Shown: in pieces, positions 42,462 through 51,917 of the stretch
Numbering within the stretch: the stretch's first letter is position 1
How the letters are laid out: each line of letters begins with the position of its first letter
Source of the DNA: JAWPMV01 sp039819665
GTDB taxonomy: Bacteria > Bacteroidota > Bacteroidia > J057
Length of the DNA stretch: 64,000 nt
NCBI GenBank assembly: GCA_039819665.1
Contig: JBCBRM010000033.1
Location: forward strand, 34,197 to 98,196
Reading direction: 5' to 3'
Program-made: the position numbers and the translations under genes
Notes under the pieces: model-generated
What the model was told of the DNA's origin: nothing
Seen by the model: the letters and a program-made list of their open reading frames with translations, nothing else
The model's database searches: none

Positions 42462-44159
42462 TTAGTATTTCGGATGAAAATATTCGTGTATACGACTTTC
42501 CTCTTTCAACTTCGAATTGGCCTCATTGGCTCTCAACTCTATTCGCCTGATTTTACCACTGATGGTTTTGGGTAAAGCTTCTGGAAATTCGATGATTCGA
42601 GGAACTTTGTATTTGGCCAATCTTTCTTCTGTAAAAGCAAAAATATCCCTGGCCAGACTTTCATTCGCTTCCACTCCCTCTTTTAGCATAACAAAAGCCT
42701 TAACCGCATAGCCTCGCATCGGATGGGGACTGGCGACAACTGCAGCCTCCACAATGGCGTCATGCTCTATTAGAACGCTTTCTACTTCGAAAGGTCCAAT
42801 TCGATAGGCAGAGGCTTTGATCACATCATCATTTCGCCCGATAAACCATATATAGCCTTCTGCATCTTTGTAGGCCTTATCGCCGGTATAGTAAAGATTG
42901 TGCTTAAAGGAATTGGAAGTCCTTTCTTGATCATTGAGGTATTCGAGAAAAATACCATTGCATTTACCTGTATCCATTTTTACACAGATCACTCCTTCTT
43001 CTAAAGGAGGTACTTCATTTCCCTCCTCATCAAATATTCCAATCTCATACAAAAAGGTTGACTTGCCCATAGAGCCTGGCTTTAAATCTCCACCCAGGAG
43101 ATTGCCGACCAAAGCGGTCGTTTCTGTTTGTCCATATCCATCTCTAATCGTAATTCCAGTTGCCTTTTCCCATTTATCGATTACATCTGGATTGAGGGGT
43201 TCGCCCGCAGCGCAACAGGAACGCAGGTTTAGGTCGAACTTGCTAAAATCTTCCTGGATCAACATACGGATTACAGTAGGCGAACCGCAAAAAGTGCTTA
43301 CCTTATATTTCTCCATAGTTGCCAGTTGCTCTTTCGGCACAAAAGTATCTACCTGATTGGCAAGAATAGTGGCTCCACCAATCCAGGGCGCGAAGAAGCT
43401 ACTCCACGCAAATTTTGCCCATCCTGGAGAAGAGATATTATAATGTATATCTCCCCTTCTGCATCCCAGCCAGCTCAAGGTACTTAAATGACCAACCGGA
43501 TAGGTAAAATGGGAGTGAACCACAATTTTAGGCAAACCTGTCGTCCCTGAAGTAAAGAAGTAGAGGAAAGGATCATCAGATTTTGTTGGAGCTGCTTCGC
43601 AATTTGCTGATTCTTCAAAAATGTCTTCGAAGTTTAACCATCCGTCTCTTGATTCTCCCAGGATAATCTTGAGTTTGATTTTCTGGCCTTTTTCCGTTTC
43701 TGCCTCGTCGATCCTTTGTGCATAAGCATCTTGTGCTATGATGACTTCGGGGAAAAGTGTTTCAAAACGGTACACCAGATCTTGTTTCACTAAATTGGTT
43801 GCAGTAGGCATAAGGATAAATCCTCCTTTTATAGTCGCCATAAAACTGATCCAGTTTTCAGGAACTAGCGGGAGCATGGTGTATATAGTGTCTTTCTGGG
43901 AAATGCCATGCTTGCGTAGGAAATTTACCAGCTGATTGCAACGGTCATAGATCAGGCTAAAAGAATAAATTTTCTCTTGCTCTTTGTACTTCCAAATTAA
44001 GGCTGGGCTCTCTGCATATAAACCAACATGATTGGGGTAAAAAAAATCTTCAACCCAATTGAAGTATTCAGGTTTCGGAGGAGAAAATTTGGACAGGGCA
44101 TCCATATTTCCATCTGCAATTTCTTTACAGACTTCCTGATAAAAATCGAGTAGTTTCAT
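42462..44159 (-). CDS. Acyl-CoA synthetase (AMP-forming, ACS/MACS-like)
   Basis: The ATG at 44159 (MKLLDFYQEVCKEIADG) is preferred to the in-frame TTG at 44195. The 565-residue protein has the adenylate-forming motifs in order: YFFTSGTTGLPKIVVHSH (P-loop), DGYGQTET, YTGDKAYKDAEGYIWFIGRNDD with the hinge, and LPKTISGKIRR with the catalytic Lys at the C-terminus. It activates a carboxylic acid with ATP and CoA. The closest pattern is acetyl- to medium-chain acyl-CoA ligases; the substrate is not readable. Divergent to an AraC regulator, which probably controls it. Confidence 0.9.
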   Translation of the reverse strand: MKLLDFYQEVCKEIADGNMDALSKFSPPKPEYFNWVEDFFYPNHVGLYAESPALIWKYKEQEKIYSFSLIYDRCNQLVNFLRKHGISQKDTIYTMLPLVPENWISFMATIKGGFILMPTATNLVKQDLVYRFETLFPEVIIAQDAYAQRIDEAETEKGQKIKLKIILGESRDGWLNFEDIFEESANCEAAPTKSDDPFLYFFTSGTTGLPKIVVHSHFTYPVGHLSTLSWLGCRRGDIHYNISSPGWAKFAWSSFFAPWIGGATILANQVDTFVPKEQLATMEKYKVSTFCGSPTVIRMLIQEDFSKFDLNLRSCCAAGEPLNPDVIDKWEKATGITIRDGYGQTETTALVGNLLGGDLKPGSMGKSTFLYEIGIFDEEGNEVPPLEEGVICVKMDTGKCNGIFLEYLNDQERTSNSFKHNLYYTGDKAYKDAEGYIWFIGRNDDVIKASAYRIGPFEVESVLIEHDAIVEAAVVASPHPMRGYAVKAFVMLKEGVEANESLARDIFAFTEERLAKYKVPRIIEFPEALPKTISGKIRRIELRANEANSKLKEESRIHEYFHPKY

Positions 44160-44365
44160 AGTAGTTTTTTTGAGGCTTTCGAGAGCTGGAGCCAAGGATT
44201 CTTTTTATTTCCCCTGTTTTCCCCTAAAATTTAATAATTTGTTTCTCAACAATTGGGGAAGACTCTATTATTATCGCGACAAAATCCTCAGCTAAATTCA
44301 AATTATCATCTATCTCTTCTGATTTCAAGAGACAATCATCCATTTAATTAGTAAAATCGTCTTTC

Positions 44366-45277
44366 ATGGAAAATTTATTTCGATACCAGCTGGAAAATAA
44401 TCAAAGAGGGGTTTTAGTGGAAAGAAAAGCTTTGGTATCGTCGGATGAATTGGAATTGTTTTTATATGAGACAATTGCGGAGTCGAAAAATGTGAAACTG
44501 GAATTTAATACTCCGGCTATTGCGATCATGCTGCGTGGAGAAAAATATGTGGAAATGGGAGACTTGGGAAGGTTTAAATACATGCCGGGTGAAAGTTTGA
44601 TTGTCCCTTCTGGGCAAAAGATGAGTATCGACTTTCCCACTGCTACTCCGGATAATCCTACCCAGTGTTTAGCTTTTCAACCCAAGAAAGAATTGATCGA
44701 AGAGGCTGTTTACGATTACTATACCAAAACCAATGATTTGGAGATGGAGAAAGAAGATCAGTTTGACTTTTCTACTGATCTCCTAATGCGCGATGAAGCT
44801 ATTCTGCATACGGTGGACCATCTCATGCGTCTATTTCAGGAAAATAACGAGCATCGCGATCTTTTCATAAGCATGAGTACCAAAGAACTCATCATCCGTA
44901 TTCTTCAATCCAAAGCTCGTAGAGCTTTCCTAAATAATTTTTATAAAAAGGAAAACCGCATGACCCATGTCGCGAGCTATATCAAAGAGAATATCTTTAA
45001 TCCCATTTCTATTCAGGATCTATCTAATGAGGCTCATATGAGCCGTTCCAATTTTTTCAACCTCTTCAAACATACTTTTGGGATCACCCCCAATGAGTAT
45101 ATCATTCGTCAAAAAATAGAAAAAGCCAAAGCCATTATCTCTTCCTCCAAACACCAATCCATTACCCAGCTTGCTTATCAACTCGGCTATTCGGATAGTA
45201 GTTATTTCTCTAAGCAGTTTAAGCGGGTGACGGGATATACACCCAGGCAGTATGAGAGCTTGAAGAGGAAGGATTGA
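44366..45277 (+). CDS. AraC family transcriptional regulator
   Basis: This is a 303-residue protein. The N-terminal half is a cupin-like sensing domain (AIAIMLRGEKYVEMGDLGRFKYMPGESLIVP). The C-terminal ~100 residues form the double helix-turn-helix of AraC/XylS proteins (MTHVASYIKENIFNPISIQDLSNEAHMSRSNFF at the first HTH, QLAYQLGYSDSSYFSKQFKRVTGYTPRQY at the second). It is divergent from the acyl-CoA synthetase across a 206-bp AT-rich region, the usual position for a regulator of its neighbour. The inducer is unknown; a carboxylate or its CoA ester is plausible. Confidence 0.92.
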   Translation: MENLFRYQLENNQRGVLVERKALVSSDELELFLYETIAESKNVKLEFNTPAIAIMLRGEKYVEMGDLGRFKYMPGESLIVPSGQKMSIDFPTATPDNPTQCLAFQPKKELIEEAVYDYYTKTNDLEMEKEDQFDFSTDLLMRDEAILHTVDHLMRLFQENNEHRDLFISMSTKELIIRILQSKARRAFLNNFYKKENRMTHVASYIKENIFNPISIQDLSNEAHMSRSNFFNLFKHTFGITPNEYIIRQKIEKAKAIISSSKHQSITQLAYQLGYSDSSYFSKQFKRVTGYTPRQYESLKRKD

Positions 45278-45467
45278 AGAATAAAGAACAAGGAATGTAG
45301 AAGGCAGAAGTCTTTTGGGATCTTCCTGAGACCCCTCCACGCGGGCCAACCTTCCCTTTCTAAACAAGAAATGGAAGGGGCACATTTCCTGTATTTTTGA
45401 CCTGCGCGCAACTCCATTGGACAATTTGGTCAAGGGAGTGTGGGCCTGAGGCGGTGGGTTCGGTGGG

Positions 45468-46133
45468 TCACAAAAGCTCCACAAGACTATTGATCTCCAG
45501 ATCAGCTCCAAACCCGAGCTTCTCCATCGTAGATTCATTTCGATTGATCCAAATGGTAAATAACCCAAAGGATTTAGCTCCACTTACGTCCCAGGTATTG
45601 GATGACACAAAGGCAATCTCTGAAGCAGAAAGCTCGAGGGCATCAGGTGCTAACTGATAGACCGTTGGTATGGGTTTAAACTGCTTGATACTATCTACAC
45701 TCAAAATAGCATCAAAGAAATGATCGATTTCATTGTGCTTAGCGGCTGAATTGAGCATAGCCGGATCGGCATTGGAGAGGATGGCTAGCTTATAGTGCTC
45801 CTTTAATCCACCTAAACCTTCTTTCAATTCCTGAAATGCCTGCAATTCATAATACCCCTGGACCATATGAACCCTAACTTCTTCTTCCAGTTTTATGCCT
45901 AGTTCTTCACAAGCAAAAGAAAGAGCTTGAGAAGTGACGGTCGAAAAAGGCTCATAGCGATTCATAAGAGATTTGAGCCAGGTGTACTGCAATTGCTTTT
46001 GTCGCCAAATCGCATTTATAGCTGGAGCCTGATCACCAAAATGAGATTCCAGTCTTTGGTCTAGAGAAAGTACGTTGAAAAGCGTACCAAAGGCATCGAA
46101 AACGAGGGCCTTGATTTGTTCGGGGAGCTTCAT
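45468..46133 (-). CDS. HAD hydrolase, haloacid dehalogenase type II-like
   Basis: This 221-residue protein has the HAD motifs: KALVFDAFGTLFNV (nucleophile Asp), LAILSNADPAML (motif II Ser/Asn), KQFKPIPTVYQLA (Lys) and FVSSNTWDVSGAKSFGL (acidic motif). The SSN-WDV-GA-FG-WINR layout is that of L-2-haloacid dehalogenases, which displace halide from 2-haloacids, but phosphatases of the same fold cannot be ruled out. It lies 4 bp after the DUF2851 gene. Confidence 0.85.
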   Translation of the reverse strand: MKLPEQIKALVFDAFGTLFNVLSLDQRLESHFGDQAPAINAIWRQKQLQYTWLKSLMNRYEPFSTVTSQALSFACEELGIKLEEEVRVHMVQGYYELQAFQELKEGLGGLKEHYKLAILSNADPAMLNSAAKHNEIDHFFDAILSVDSIKQFKPIPTVYQLAPDALELSASEIAFVSSNTWDVSGAKSFGLFTIWINRNESTMEKLGFGADLEINSLVELL

Positions 46134-46137
46134 ATTC

Positions 46138-47424
46138 CTAAGCTAATATTTCCCTGCCAATCTCACAATCCAGGCAGCGCTTCTTCTGGCAGTAGAATTT
46201 GTAGAGCTGAATCATTCCCTGAGAGTGAGCCGCATGACTATTTGGCCAATTCATTGAGGTATAAAGTCGAGTGATGCGATTATCCTCCCTTTCTTGATTT
46301 CTTAAGATGTTTAGTAAGGTCGACCTAGTTAATTTATTTCCATGTGCTTCCCGATACAAGCAAGCTATGGGGAGTAAAACGTTGATTTGGATGAGATTTT
46401 TGAGGGTTTTTCCGACTTGATGTTTGCGGGGTTTTTTCTCTTCAAAGAAACGATGGTGGCTTTTCCAGTATGTTGAGGCTTCTATTTTCTGATCATGAAG
46501 TGCCTTTGAGCCTCTTTCATCTAGTAGATTCGCAAAAGAAGGATTTTGAATAATGAGATCTGCCACTTGAGAAATACGTATTGTTGGAAAGGCCGCGGGG
46601 CGCATTCTGTGGAAATAGAAATTGAGAGGATAGGCAAAATCTAATTTGTGTTTATGCTGGAGAAAGTGCCAAAGGTCCAGAAGCTTTCTATAATAGTTGT
46701 CTTCTTTGTTGTGTTCCCATAAAAATCCTGCTGATCCAAATAAAGCAGCTTCCAGCTGGGTCTTACTCCCCTGCTCTTTCCTCAATATCCTGATCGGCAT
46801 TCTCATCGCCAATTCTCTAAAAGCTTCTTTATTGACGGGGCCTCCTATGATTCCCATCAACTCTTGCCAAATGACTTCTTCCCAATCTTGAGTCTGATCT
46901 TTCAAGCCCTGCTTTATTCGTTGAGCTTTTTCTTTAATCCTATCCAGGGCTGCTCTTTCAAGCGTTTCTTCTACTAGTTGTTGATTTTTATGAATCTTAT
47001 GATCCCGGCAGGGGATTTTCTCCTGCTTAAGCTGAAGTTCCTGATAAGAATTTAGAAGTTTGGGTGAAATGTGTTCCTGAAGAACAAGTTCGGGGATGGG
47101 GCTTCCATCTTCCCGAAAGATCTGCTTGCCTTGGGATATGAGGACCACATGAAGGATGGTACTATTGTAATTTTTATCTTGATGATGGCCATGTTTGTAC
47201 CAATCCCGGCTATTGACGTGCAATTCTACATGTCCGTGCCACTCCATATTATCTATGGAAAGATGGGCATCCAGAAAATCAGGACCTTGATTGTGGTTCC
47301 ACTTTCCGGGATTTCGAATAAAGATTTTTTCCCCTCCGAGGCTTTTGAGTTGATGAAGATTAAAGTTGCAAGATTTCCAAACGTAATGCAGGAAGTCTTC
47401 CGGCAGTTGCGAAAGTAAAGACAT
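46138..47424 (-). CDS. DUF2851 family protein
   Basis: This 428-residue protein starts EDFLHYVWKSCNFNLHQLKS, and WNHNQGPDFLDAHLSIDNMEWHGHVELHV near residue 45 is the family hallmark. The conserved H, D and E residues in this block (NQGPDFLDA...GHVELH) hint at a metal-dependent nuclease-like fold, but function is not established. The C-terminus has a Cys-x-x-Cys-type element (CQKKRCLDCEIG) that could bind metal. DUF2851 proteins occur mainly in Bacteroidota. First gene of a two-gene operon with the HAD hydrolase. Confidence 0.85.
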   Translation of the reverse strand: MSLLSQLPEDFLHYVWKSCNFNLHQLKSLGGEKIFIRNPGKWNHNQGPDFLDAHLSIDNMEWHGHVELHVNSRDWYKHGHHQDKNYNSTILHVVLISQGKQIFREDGSPIPELVLQEHISPKLLNSYQELQLKQEKIPCRDHKIHKNQQLVEETLERAALDRIKEKAQRIKQGLKDQTQDWEEVIWQELMGIIGGPVNKEAFRELAMRMPIRILRKEQGSKTQLEAALFGSAGFLWEHNKEDNYYRKLLDLWHFLQHKHKLDFAYPLNFYFHRMRPAAFPTIRISQVADLIIQNPSFANLLDERGSKALHDQKIEASTYWKSHHRFFEEKKPRKHQVGKTLKNLIQINVLLPIACLYREAHGNKLTRSTLLNILRNQEREDNRITRLYTSMNWPNSHAAHSQGMIQLYKFYCQKKRCLDCEIGREILA

Positions 47425-47820
47425 GATATTGTGTTTTTGGTTTTTGTGCGATACGTCCTACTAAAATATAAAATTGTTGGGAAAGCTTTCTGATATCAGG
47501 GGATAGGCCAAAAATTAATTAATACGAATAAATGTAAAAATTAACGCGTGTAATTTATTGGAAGGAGTTTCTCTTTTATTCACAAAAAAGACGAAAGATC
47601 ATAACAAGCCTAATTTCGAAATAAGTCCTTTGCCTTTCCCCAATATCCATTTTCTCCCCCAATTAGAACTTTTTCGTAACAATTCGAGTCAAACTTCTTA
47701 CACGATAATACGAAAGTTAGTAATTAACAATAACTGTAAAAAACGAAATCATATTAGATTTTTTATTCCTCTAAAGACCTACACCTTTGTTACAGATTAT
47801 CACCCAAATATTTTCCAGCG
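47425..47820. other. 396-bp AT-rich upstream region of the SBBP protein gene
   Basis: No coding sequence is supported. TACACCTTTG at 47780-47789 is a near -7 box, 31 bases before the ATG at 47821. The DUF2851 promoter must also lie here, on the minus strand. No strong hairpin is seen. Confidence 0.5.
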
Positions 47821-50592
47821 ATGAAAAGAACAGTTCTTTTCTACTTGCTCTTGATATTAACCTGTTACAAAACGCAACTGTCCGCTCAGAACCCAGTTAG
47901 TCAGGACTATCTCAAGTCCTTTAACTCACAACTCTATTTTGAAGAGAATCTGGGGCAATTCAACGATAGTATTCTATTTCAGACCCATATGCTCAATCGC
48001 CAAATTCGCTTTTTGGAATTTGGGCCGAGCTATGCAGAGGTTCGCGAACTCGATCGTGATCCTAGTCCCAATAATCCTGATCAACGAAAATTTGAAAATT
48101 ATTCCTGGTTAGGAGAAAGAGAGGCAGAACATGAAGCTCTGGTTTGGAACACTAACTTTCTAAATACTTCTAATCTCATGCGGGTACAGGGAGAGAAACC
48201 TTTTCCCGGTACCTTCAACTATTTCAGAGGCGGCGCCAATGCGACGGGAGTGAGGCGCTATGCGGAACTTTGGTACAGAAATATTTATGACCAGATCGAT
48301 CTGAGGTATTATGGAACCGAATCGCATGCCATTAAATACGATTTTGTATTAAAAGTCGGAGCAGATGTAGCAGATATTGAACTACAATTCTCAGGAATTG
48401 AAAGTTTTGAGATAGACGAGGAAGGAAAACTAATCGTGCATACTTTCTGGGGAGATGTGATAGACGCTGCTCCATATAGTTATCAGGTGGGATATGAAGG
48501 GGAAATTCCTGTCGAGGTTATTTATAGAAAAATCGATGAGAGCCGTTTGGGTTTTGAGATTGTAGGAGACTATGATGAAAACAAAACGCTGGTTTTGGAT
48601 CCTCTGACACTCAGTTGGGCGACTTATTTCCATAGCAGCAGTTCAGATGATTATGTGATGGCCGTAGATATGGATGCAGATGAAAATGTGTACATCGCTG
48701 GCTATACCAAGAGTACAACTTTTCCCGTAACTCCCGGAAGTTATGAGAATATTTATGGAGGGGGAATTGATTGTTATATCGCAAAATTGGCAGCAGGAGG
48801 AACGACTCCTGTATATGCGACCTATTTGGGAGGATCTGATTGGGAAATGGCTTATGGGTTAAGGATCAATACAGCTAGTGAGGTTTTTATTGCTGGCTTC
48901 GGGGCCTCCACAGATTTTCCGACCACAGCTTCTGCTTTACAAAGCGCGAGTGAAGGAGGAGGGGTTGATGGATTTGTTGCAAGGTTGAGTGCAGATGGAG
49001 ATGCCCTGATTTATGCCACTTATATGGGAGGAACCGATCGGGATTATATCTACGATCTGGAAGTCAATGCTGCAAGCGAAGCTTATATAACAGGCTATAC
49101 CTACTCGAGTGATTATCCTACCACCATAGGAGCCTATAATCCATCTTATACTGGAAATGGAGACGCTATGATCACTCGCCTAAGTGCGGATGGCTCTTCC
49201 ATGGTATTCTCTACCCTCTATGGCGGCATCAATTATGACATCGCTAATTCGATCAGTCTGGGTGCTTCGGATGAAGTTTATATAGCTGGAAATACAGCCT
49301 CTATCAATTTGCCTTTGAGTGCTTTGAATATTCAGGACACCCTAAACTACGATCCGGGTTTAACCATAGAAGATGCCTTTTTGGCCAAATTGAGTGCAGA
49401 TGGCTCAAGTTTAGAATACGCGACCTATTTAGGGGGAGCAGATAGTGATGGTGCTTATGGGATGGATGTAAGTGCTTCGGGAGAGGTCTTTATTGCTGGA
49501 ACAACTTATTCTGGAGATTTTCCTACTTCAGCCGCTGCACTGCAGAATAATAGCAGTCCAAACCTGGGAAGTGGGGATGTTTTTGTGGCTAAAATTGATG
49601 TTCCAAATAATGAATTGGATTATGCTACTTATATAGCAGGCTCAGACATTGACTTTGTGAAATCCCTAGTTATCAATAGCTATGGGGAGGCACATATCAT
49701 GGGAGCCACTCGTTCTGATAATTGGCCAACAACAGCAGGGGCTGCCGGACATTCTGATCAATATGATCTTTTTGTAACGGTTGTAAATGCTGATGGCAGT
49801 AGCCTGATTGATTCAGATCTTTATGGCGGAAGTTATAATGATTATCCAAGAGCCTCAGGTTCTATGAGATACATCAATGAGCAATTGGTATTGGCCGCTA
49901 CTACCCATAGCCCAGACATCCCTTTGACCGGAGTTACTTATCAAACTAATAAAACCAACGGATTGGCTGATTCTCCCTGGATTGGAAGCATTAGTATTGA
50001 TATTACCCTTCCCGTTGAACTCAATGCTTTCGACATTGGCTGGAATCAAGAAAATGAGAGTGTCAATATGGAATGGTTGGCTTATGAAGCTGAAGTAGGA
50101 GGCTTAGGGGAATATGTAATTGAGCGGAGATTGGTTGGAAAGAATTGGGAAGCGATCGGAAATAGGAAGTTACAATCGGCAGATGAAATTGTGAGCCTGT
50201 ATCAATACCAGGATGAAGATGCCGTCAACTTTCAGGGACAAGAGCTGGTCTATCGCGTCAAATATCAGGGAACAGGTGGAAGTGTAAGTTATAGCTTGAG
50301 TAAAAGTCTAGTCGTCCCTGACAGGAGTTTCAAGGAATTTCAACTTTATCCTAATCCAGTCAATGATATCCTGACCTTAGAGATTGAAACCGAAAGAGAA
50401 CAAGCTTCTATAGGACTCATTTTATATGATTTCATGGGGAGAGTGGTAATGATGAAAAGGCTGGCCACCCAAGCCTCCTCTACCAGACTCAGACGAGATT
50501 TTGATATCTCCCACCTGGGACCCGGTATCTACCATATGCAGGTCTGGGATGATCAGGGAAAACAAATCGTTGAAAACATTATAAAGAATTAA
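47821..50592 (+). CDS. Secreted SBBP beta-propeller protein with T9SS sorting domain
   Basis: In this 923-residue protein, a signal peptide (LFYLLLILTCYKTQLSAQ) is followed by an N-terminal domain (FEENLGQFNDSILFQT...) common to these Bacteroidota proteins. A series of about eight SBBP repeats follows, with the pattern YATYLGGS..D.AYG...N.A.EV.I.G.T.S.DFPTT..A.Q, predicted to form a beta-propeller. A short Ig-like segment (LPVELNAFDIGW...) and a type-A T9SS C-terminal domain (FQLYPNPVNDILTLEI...GPGIYHMQVW) complete it. Expected to be surface-attached or released; ligand unknown. A good terminator follows. Confidence 0.9.
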   Translation: MKRTVLFYLLLILTCYKTQLSAQNPVSQDYLKSFNSQLYFEENLGQFNDSILFQTHMLNRQIRFLEFGPSYAEVRELDRDPSPNNPDQRKFENYSWLGEREAEHEALVWNTNFLNTSNLMRVQGEKPFPGTFNYFRGGANATGVRRYAELWYRNIYDQIDLRYYGTESHAIKYDFVLKVGADVADIELQFSGIESFEIDEEGKLIVHTFWGDVIDAAPYSYQVGYEGEIPVEVIYRKIDESRLGFEIVGDYDENKTLVLDPLTLSWATYFHSSSSDDYVMAVDMDADENVYIAGYTKSTTFPVTPGSYENIYGGGIDCYIAKLAAGGTTPVYATYLGGSDWEMAYGLRINTASEVFIAGFGASTDFPTTASALQSASEGGGVDGFVARLSADGDALIYATYMGGTDRDYIYDLEVNAASEAYITGYTYSSDYPTTIGAYNPSYTGNGDAMITRLSADGSSMVFSTLYGGINYDIANSISLGASDEVYIAGNTASINLPLSALNIQDTLNYDPGLTIEDAFLAKLSADGSSLEYATYLGGADSDGAYGMDVSASGEVFIAGTTYSGDFPTSAAALQNNSSPNLGSGDVFVAKIDVPNNELDYATYIAGSDIDFVKSLVINSYGEAHIMGATRSDNWPTTAGAAGHSDQYDLFVTVVNADGSSLIDSDLYGGSYNDYPRASGSMRYINEQLVLAATTHSPDIPLTGVTYQTNKTNGLADSPWIGSISIDITLPVELNAFDIGWNQENESVNMEWLAYEAEVGGLGEYVIERRLVGKNWEAIGNRKLQSADEIVSLYQYQDEDAVNFQGQELVYRVKYQGTGGSVSYSLSKSLVVPDRSFKEFQLYPNPVNDILTLEIETEREQASIGLILYDFMGRVVMMKRLATQASSTRLRRDFDISHLGPGIYHMQVWDDQGKQIVENIIKN

Positions 50593-50620
50593 GGCGAGTA
50601 TCAATTGAAATCAATGTTAT

Positions 50621-50662
50621 TGGAAAGGCGAGCAATCTGAGGATTTGCTCCCTTTCTTTTTT
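50621..50662 (+). terminator. Terminator after the SBBP gene
   Basis: GAAAGG.GAGCAATC pairs with GATTTGCTC.CTTTC around TGAG and is followed by six T. Confidence 0.75.
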
Positions 50663-50664
50663 CA

Positions 50665-50758
50665 ACGTGCTTGAGTGTTAGGGGGTAAGCGTGCGGGAGT
50701 TATTGATTGAAGTTATAATACTAACGCCAACACACTAAAACGCCAATGCTCCAACACG
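50665..50758. repeat. Imperfect inverted intergenic repeat
   Basis: The left part (AACGTGCTTGAGTGTTAGGGG) and right part (CGCCAATGCTCCAACACGTT) are imperfect complements, with internal AACGCCAACACACTAAAACG. The style resembles the smaller element at 38714-38763. It is likely a degenerate intergenic repeat family of this genome. Confidence 0.4.
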
Positions 50759-50855
50759 TTTCAGTAATTTTTCCCCCTAATTCGAATCTATTTCTCCCTG
50801 AGAATCGTTATATTTAACAGAATCCTATCTGAACCCATCCTACATAAAGTTCGAT

Positions 50856-51818
50856 ATGAATTACACCAAGATATTTCAATACTTGTTGCTTGCCTTTGGC
50901 CTGAGTTTTCTTGGGGTGCTCATCCCCTCTCTTTTTATGAATCCTGAAGGGATGGAAACCCTTTTGTTACAAGTATTCCTCTATAGTTGGGGGCCCGCTG
51001 CTGCAGCCTATATCGTCCAAAAGTATATTTATAAAGGATCGTTTGCACGATATGGCTATAATCGAAAAAGATTCAACTTCAGCTGGATATTTAAAAGTAT
51101 TCTGGCACCCTTAGGAGTTGTAGTCGGTACGTTGGTCATTGTGTTTATGATGGGTAATTTGATGGGCCTACCGGGATTTGGTCAGGTAGTATTGGGAACT
51201 GAAGCTAATTACTCCGAAGATTCCTTTATCCTCTACTCTATGTTTAATCATGGGGTATTGGCACCACAAAGCATCGGTGCAATTTTTGGCTTTTTTAATG
51301 GCATCATGCTTCCAGAAGAAGTTTGGACCTTGCTGATTATTGTACTGGTTGTTGGGGTAATTGCAGGAGCTTCTTTCAACCTATTCTTCAATGTAGGAGA
51401 AGAAATCGGTTGGAGAGGATTCATGGTTCAGGAAACCAAAAGTCTTGGCTTTCTGGGAAGTAATTTGGTTACAGGTGTTCTATACGGCCTTTGGCAATTG
51501 CCGATGTTATTGTTCTTTATTCCAGAATGGGATACGGAAGTCATGTTGTTGGCCTGGACGACTGTAGGTTTTGCGATAAGCATTTCTTTCCCCCTCGCCT
51601 ACTTCAGCCTAAAAACCCGCAGTGTATATGCTCCTGCTACCTTTGTCGGCGTATTAAATAATGTCTCCGTCATTCCTATGTTCTTCCTGATTGGTGGAAA
51701 CATGTATCTCTCCAGTGTAAAAGGATTGGCCGGAATGATCGTACTCATGGCATTCACTTACTTCATCATCCGCAACGACAAAAAGTTTATCGAGAACTAC
51801 CAGGATCTCGAATACTAA
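50856..51818 (+). CDS. CPBP family intramembrane metalloprotease-like protein
   Basis: This 320-residue protein has about eight hydrophobic helices. The CPBP motif I is present as NVGEEIGWRGFMVQET (Glu-Glu-x-x-x-Arg). The later motifs are less clear: YGLWQLPMLLFF has Trp-Gln-Leu-Pro in place of the usual His region, and FVGVLNNVSVIPMFF replaces His...Asn. It may thus be a divergent member with altered catalysis. It is unlike the other CPBP gene at 6798-7733, which keeps both His motifs. Monocistronic with a terminator at 51865. Confidence 0.82.
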   Translation: MNYTKIFQYLLLAFGLSFLGVLIPSLFMNPEGMETLLLQVFLYSWGPAAAAYIVQKYIYKGSFARYGYNRKRFNFSWIFKSILAPLGVVVGTLVIVFMMGNLMGLPGFGQVVLGTEANYSEDSFILYSMFNHGVLAPQSIGAIFGFFNGIMLPEEVWTLLIIVLVVGVIAGASFNLFFNVGEEIGWRGFMVQETKSLGFLGSNLVTGVLYGLWQLPMLLFFIPEWDTEVMLLAWTTVGFAISISFPLAYFSLKTRSVYAPATFVGVLNNVSVIPMFFLIGGNMYLSSVKGLAGMIVLMAFTYFIIRNDKKFIENYQDLEY

Positions 51819-51831
51819 AAACATATAGAAA

Positions 51832-51853
51832 TCGAAATATATCTATATTTCGA
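51832..51853. repeat. 22-bp near-perfect palindrome
   Basis: The arms TCGAAATATA / TATATTTCGA around TC lie 13 bases after the CPBP stop codon. It could be an mRNA-end hairpin or a protein-binding dyad. No T run adjoins it. Confidence 0.5.
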
Positions 51854-51864
51854 AACTTTGAAAT

Positions 51865-51900
51865 CAGCTCGCAAGCTATTAGTTTGCGAGCTGAATTTTT
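51865..51900 (+). terminator. Terminator between the CPBP and comA genes
   Basis: The stem CAGCTCGCAA / TTGCGAGCTG is followed by AATTTTT. Its presence inside the longest possible comA frame supports the downstream comA start at 51918. Confidence 0.85.
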
Positions 51901-51917
51901 ATCACACCAAAATTATT

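Noticed and set aside
45020..45583. 187-residue minus-strand frame overlapping the AraC and HAD genes
   Set aside because: Antisense to the AraC DNA-binding domain; its sequence has no protein-like pattern.
47558..47824. 88-residue plus-strand frame upstream of the SBBP gene
   Set aside because: AT-rich Asn/Phe/Lys composition in a promoter region, non-ATG start, overlapping the real start codon.
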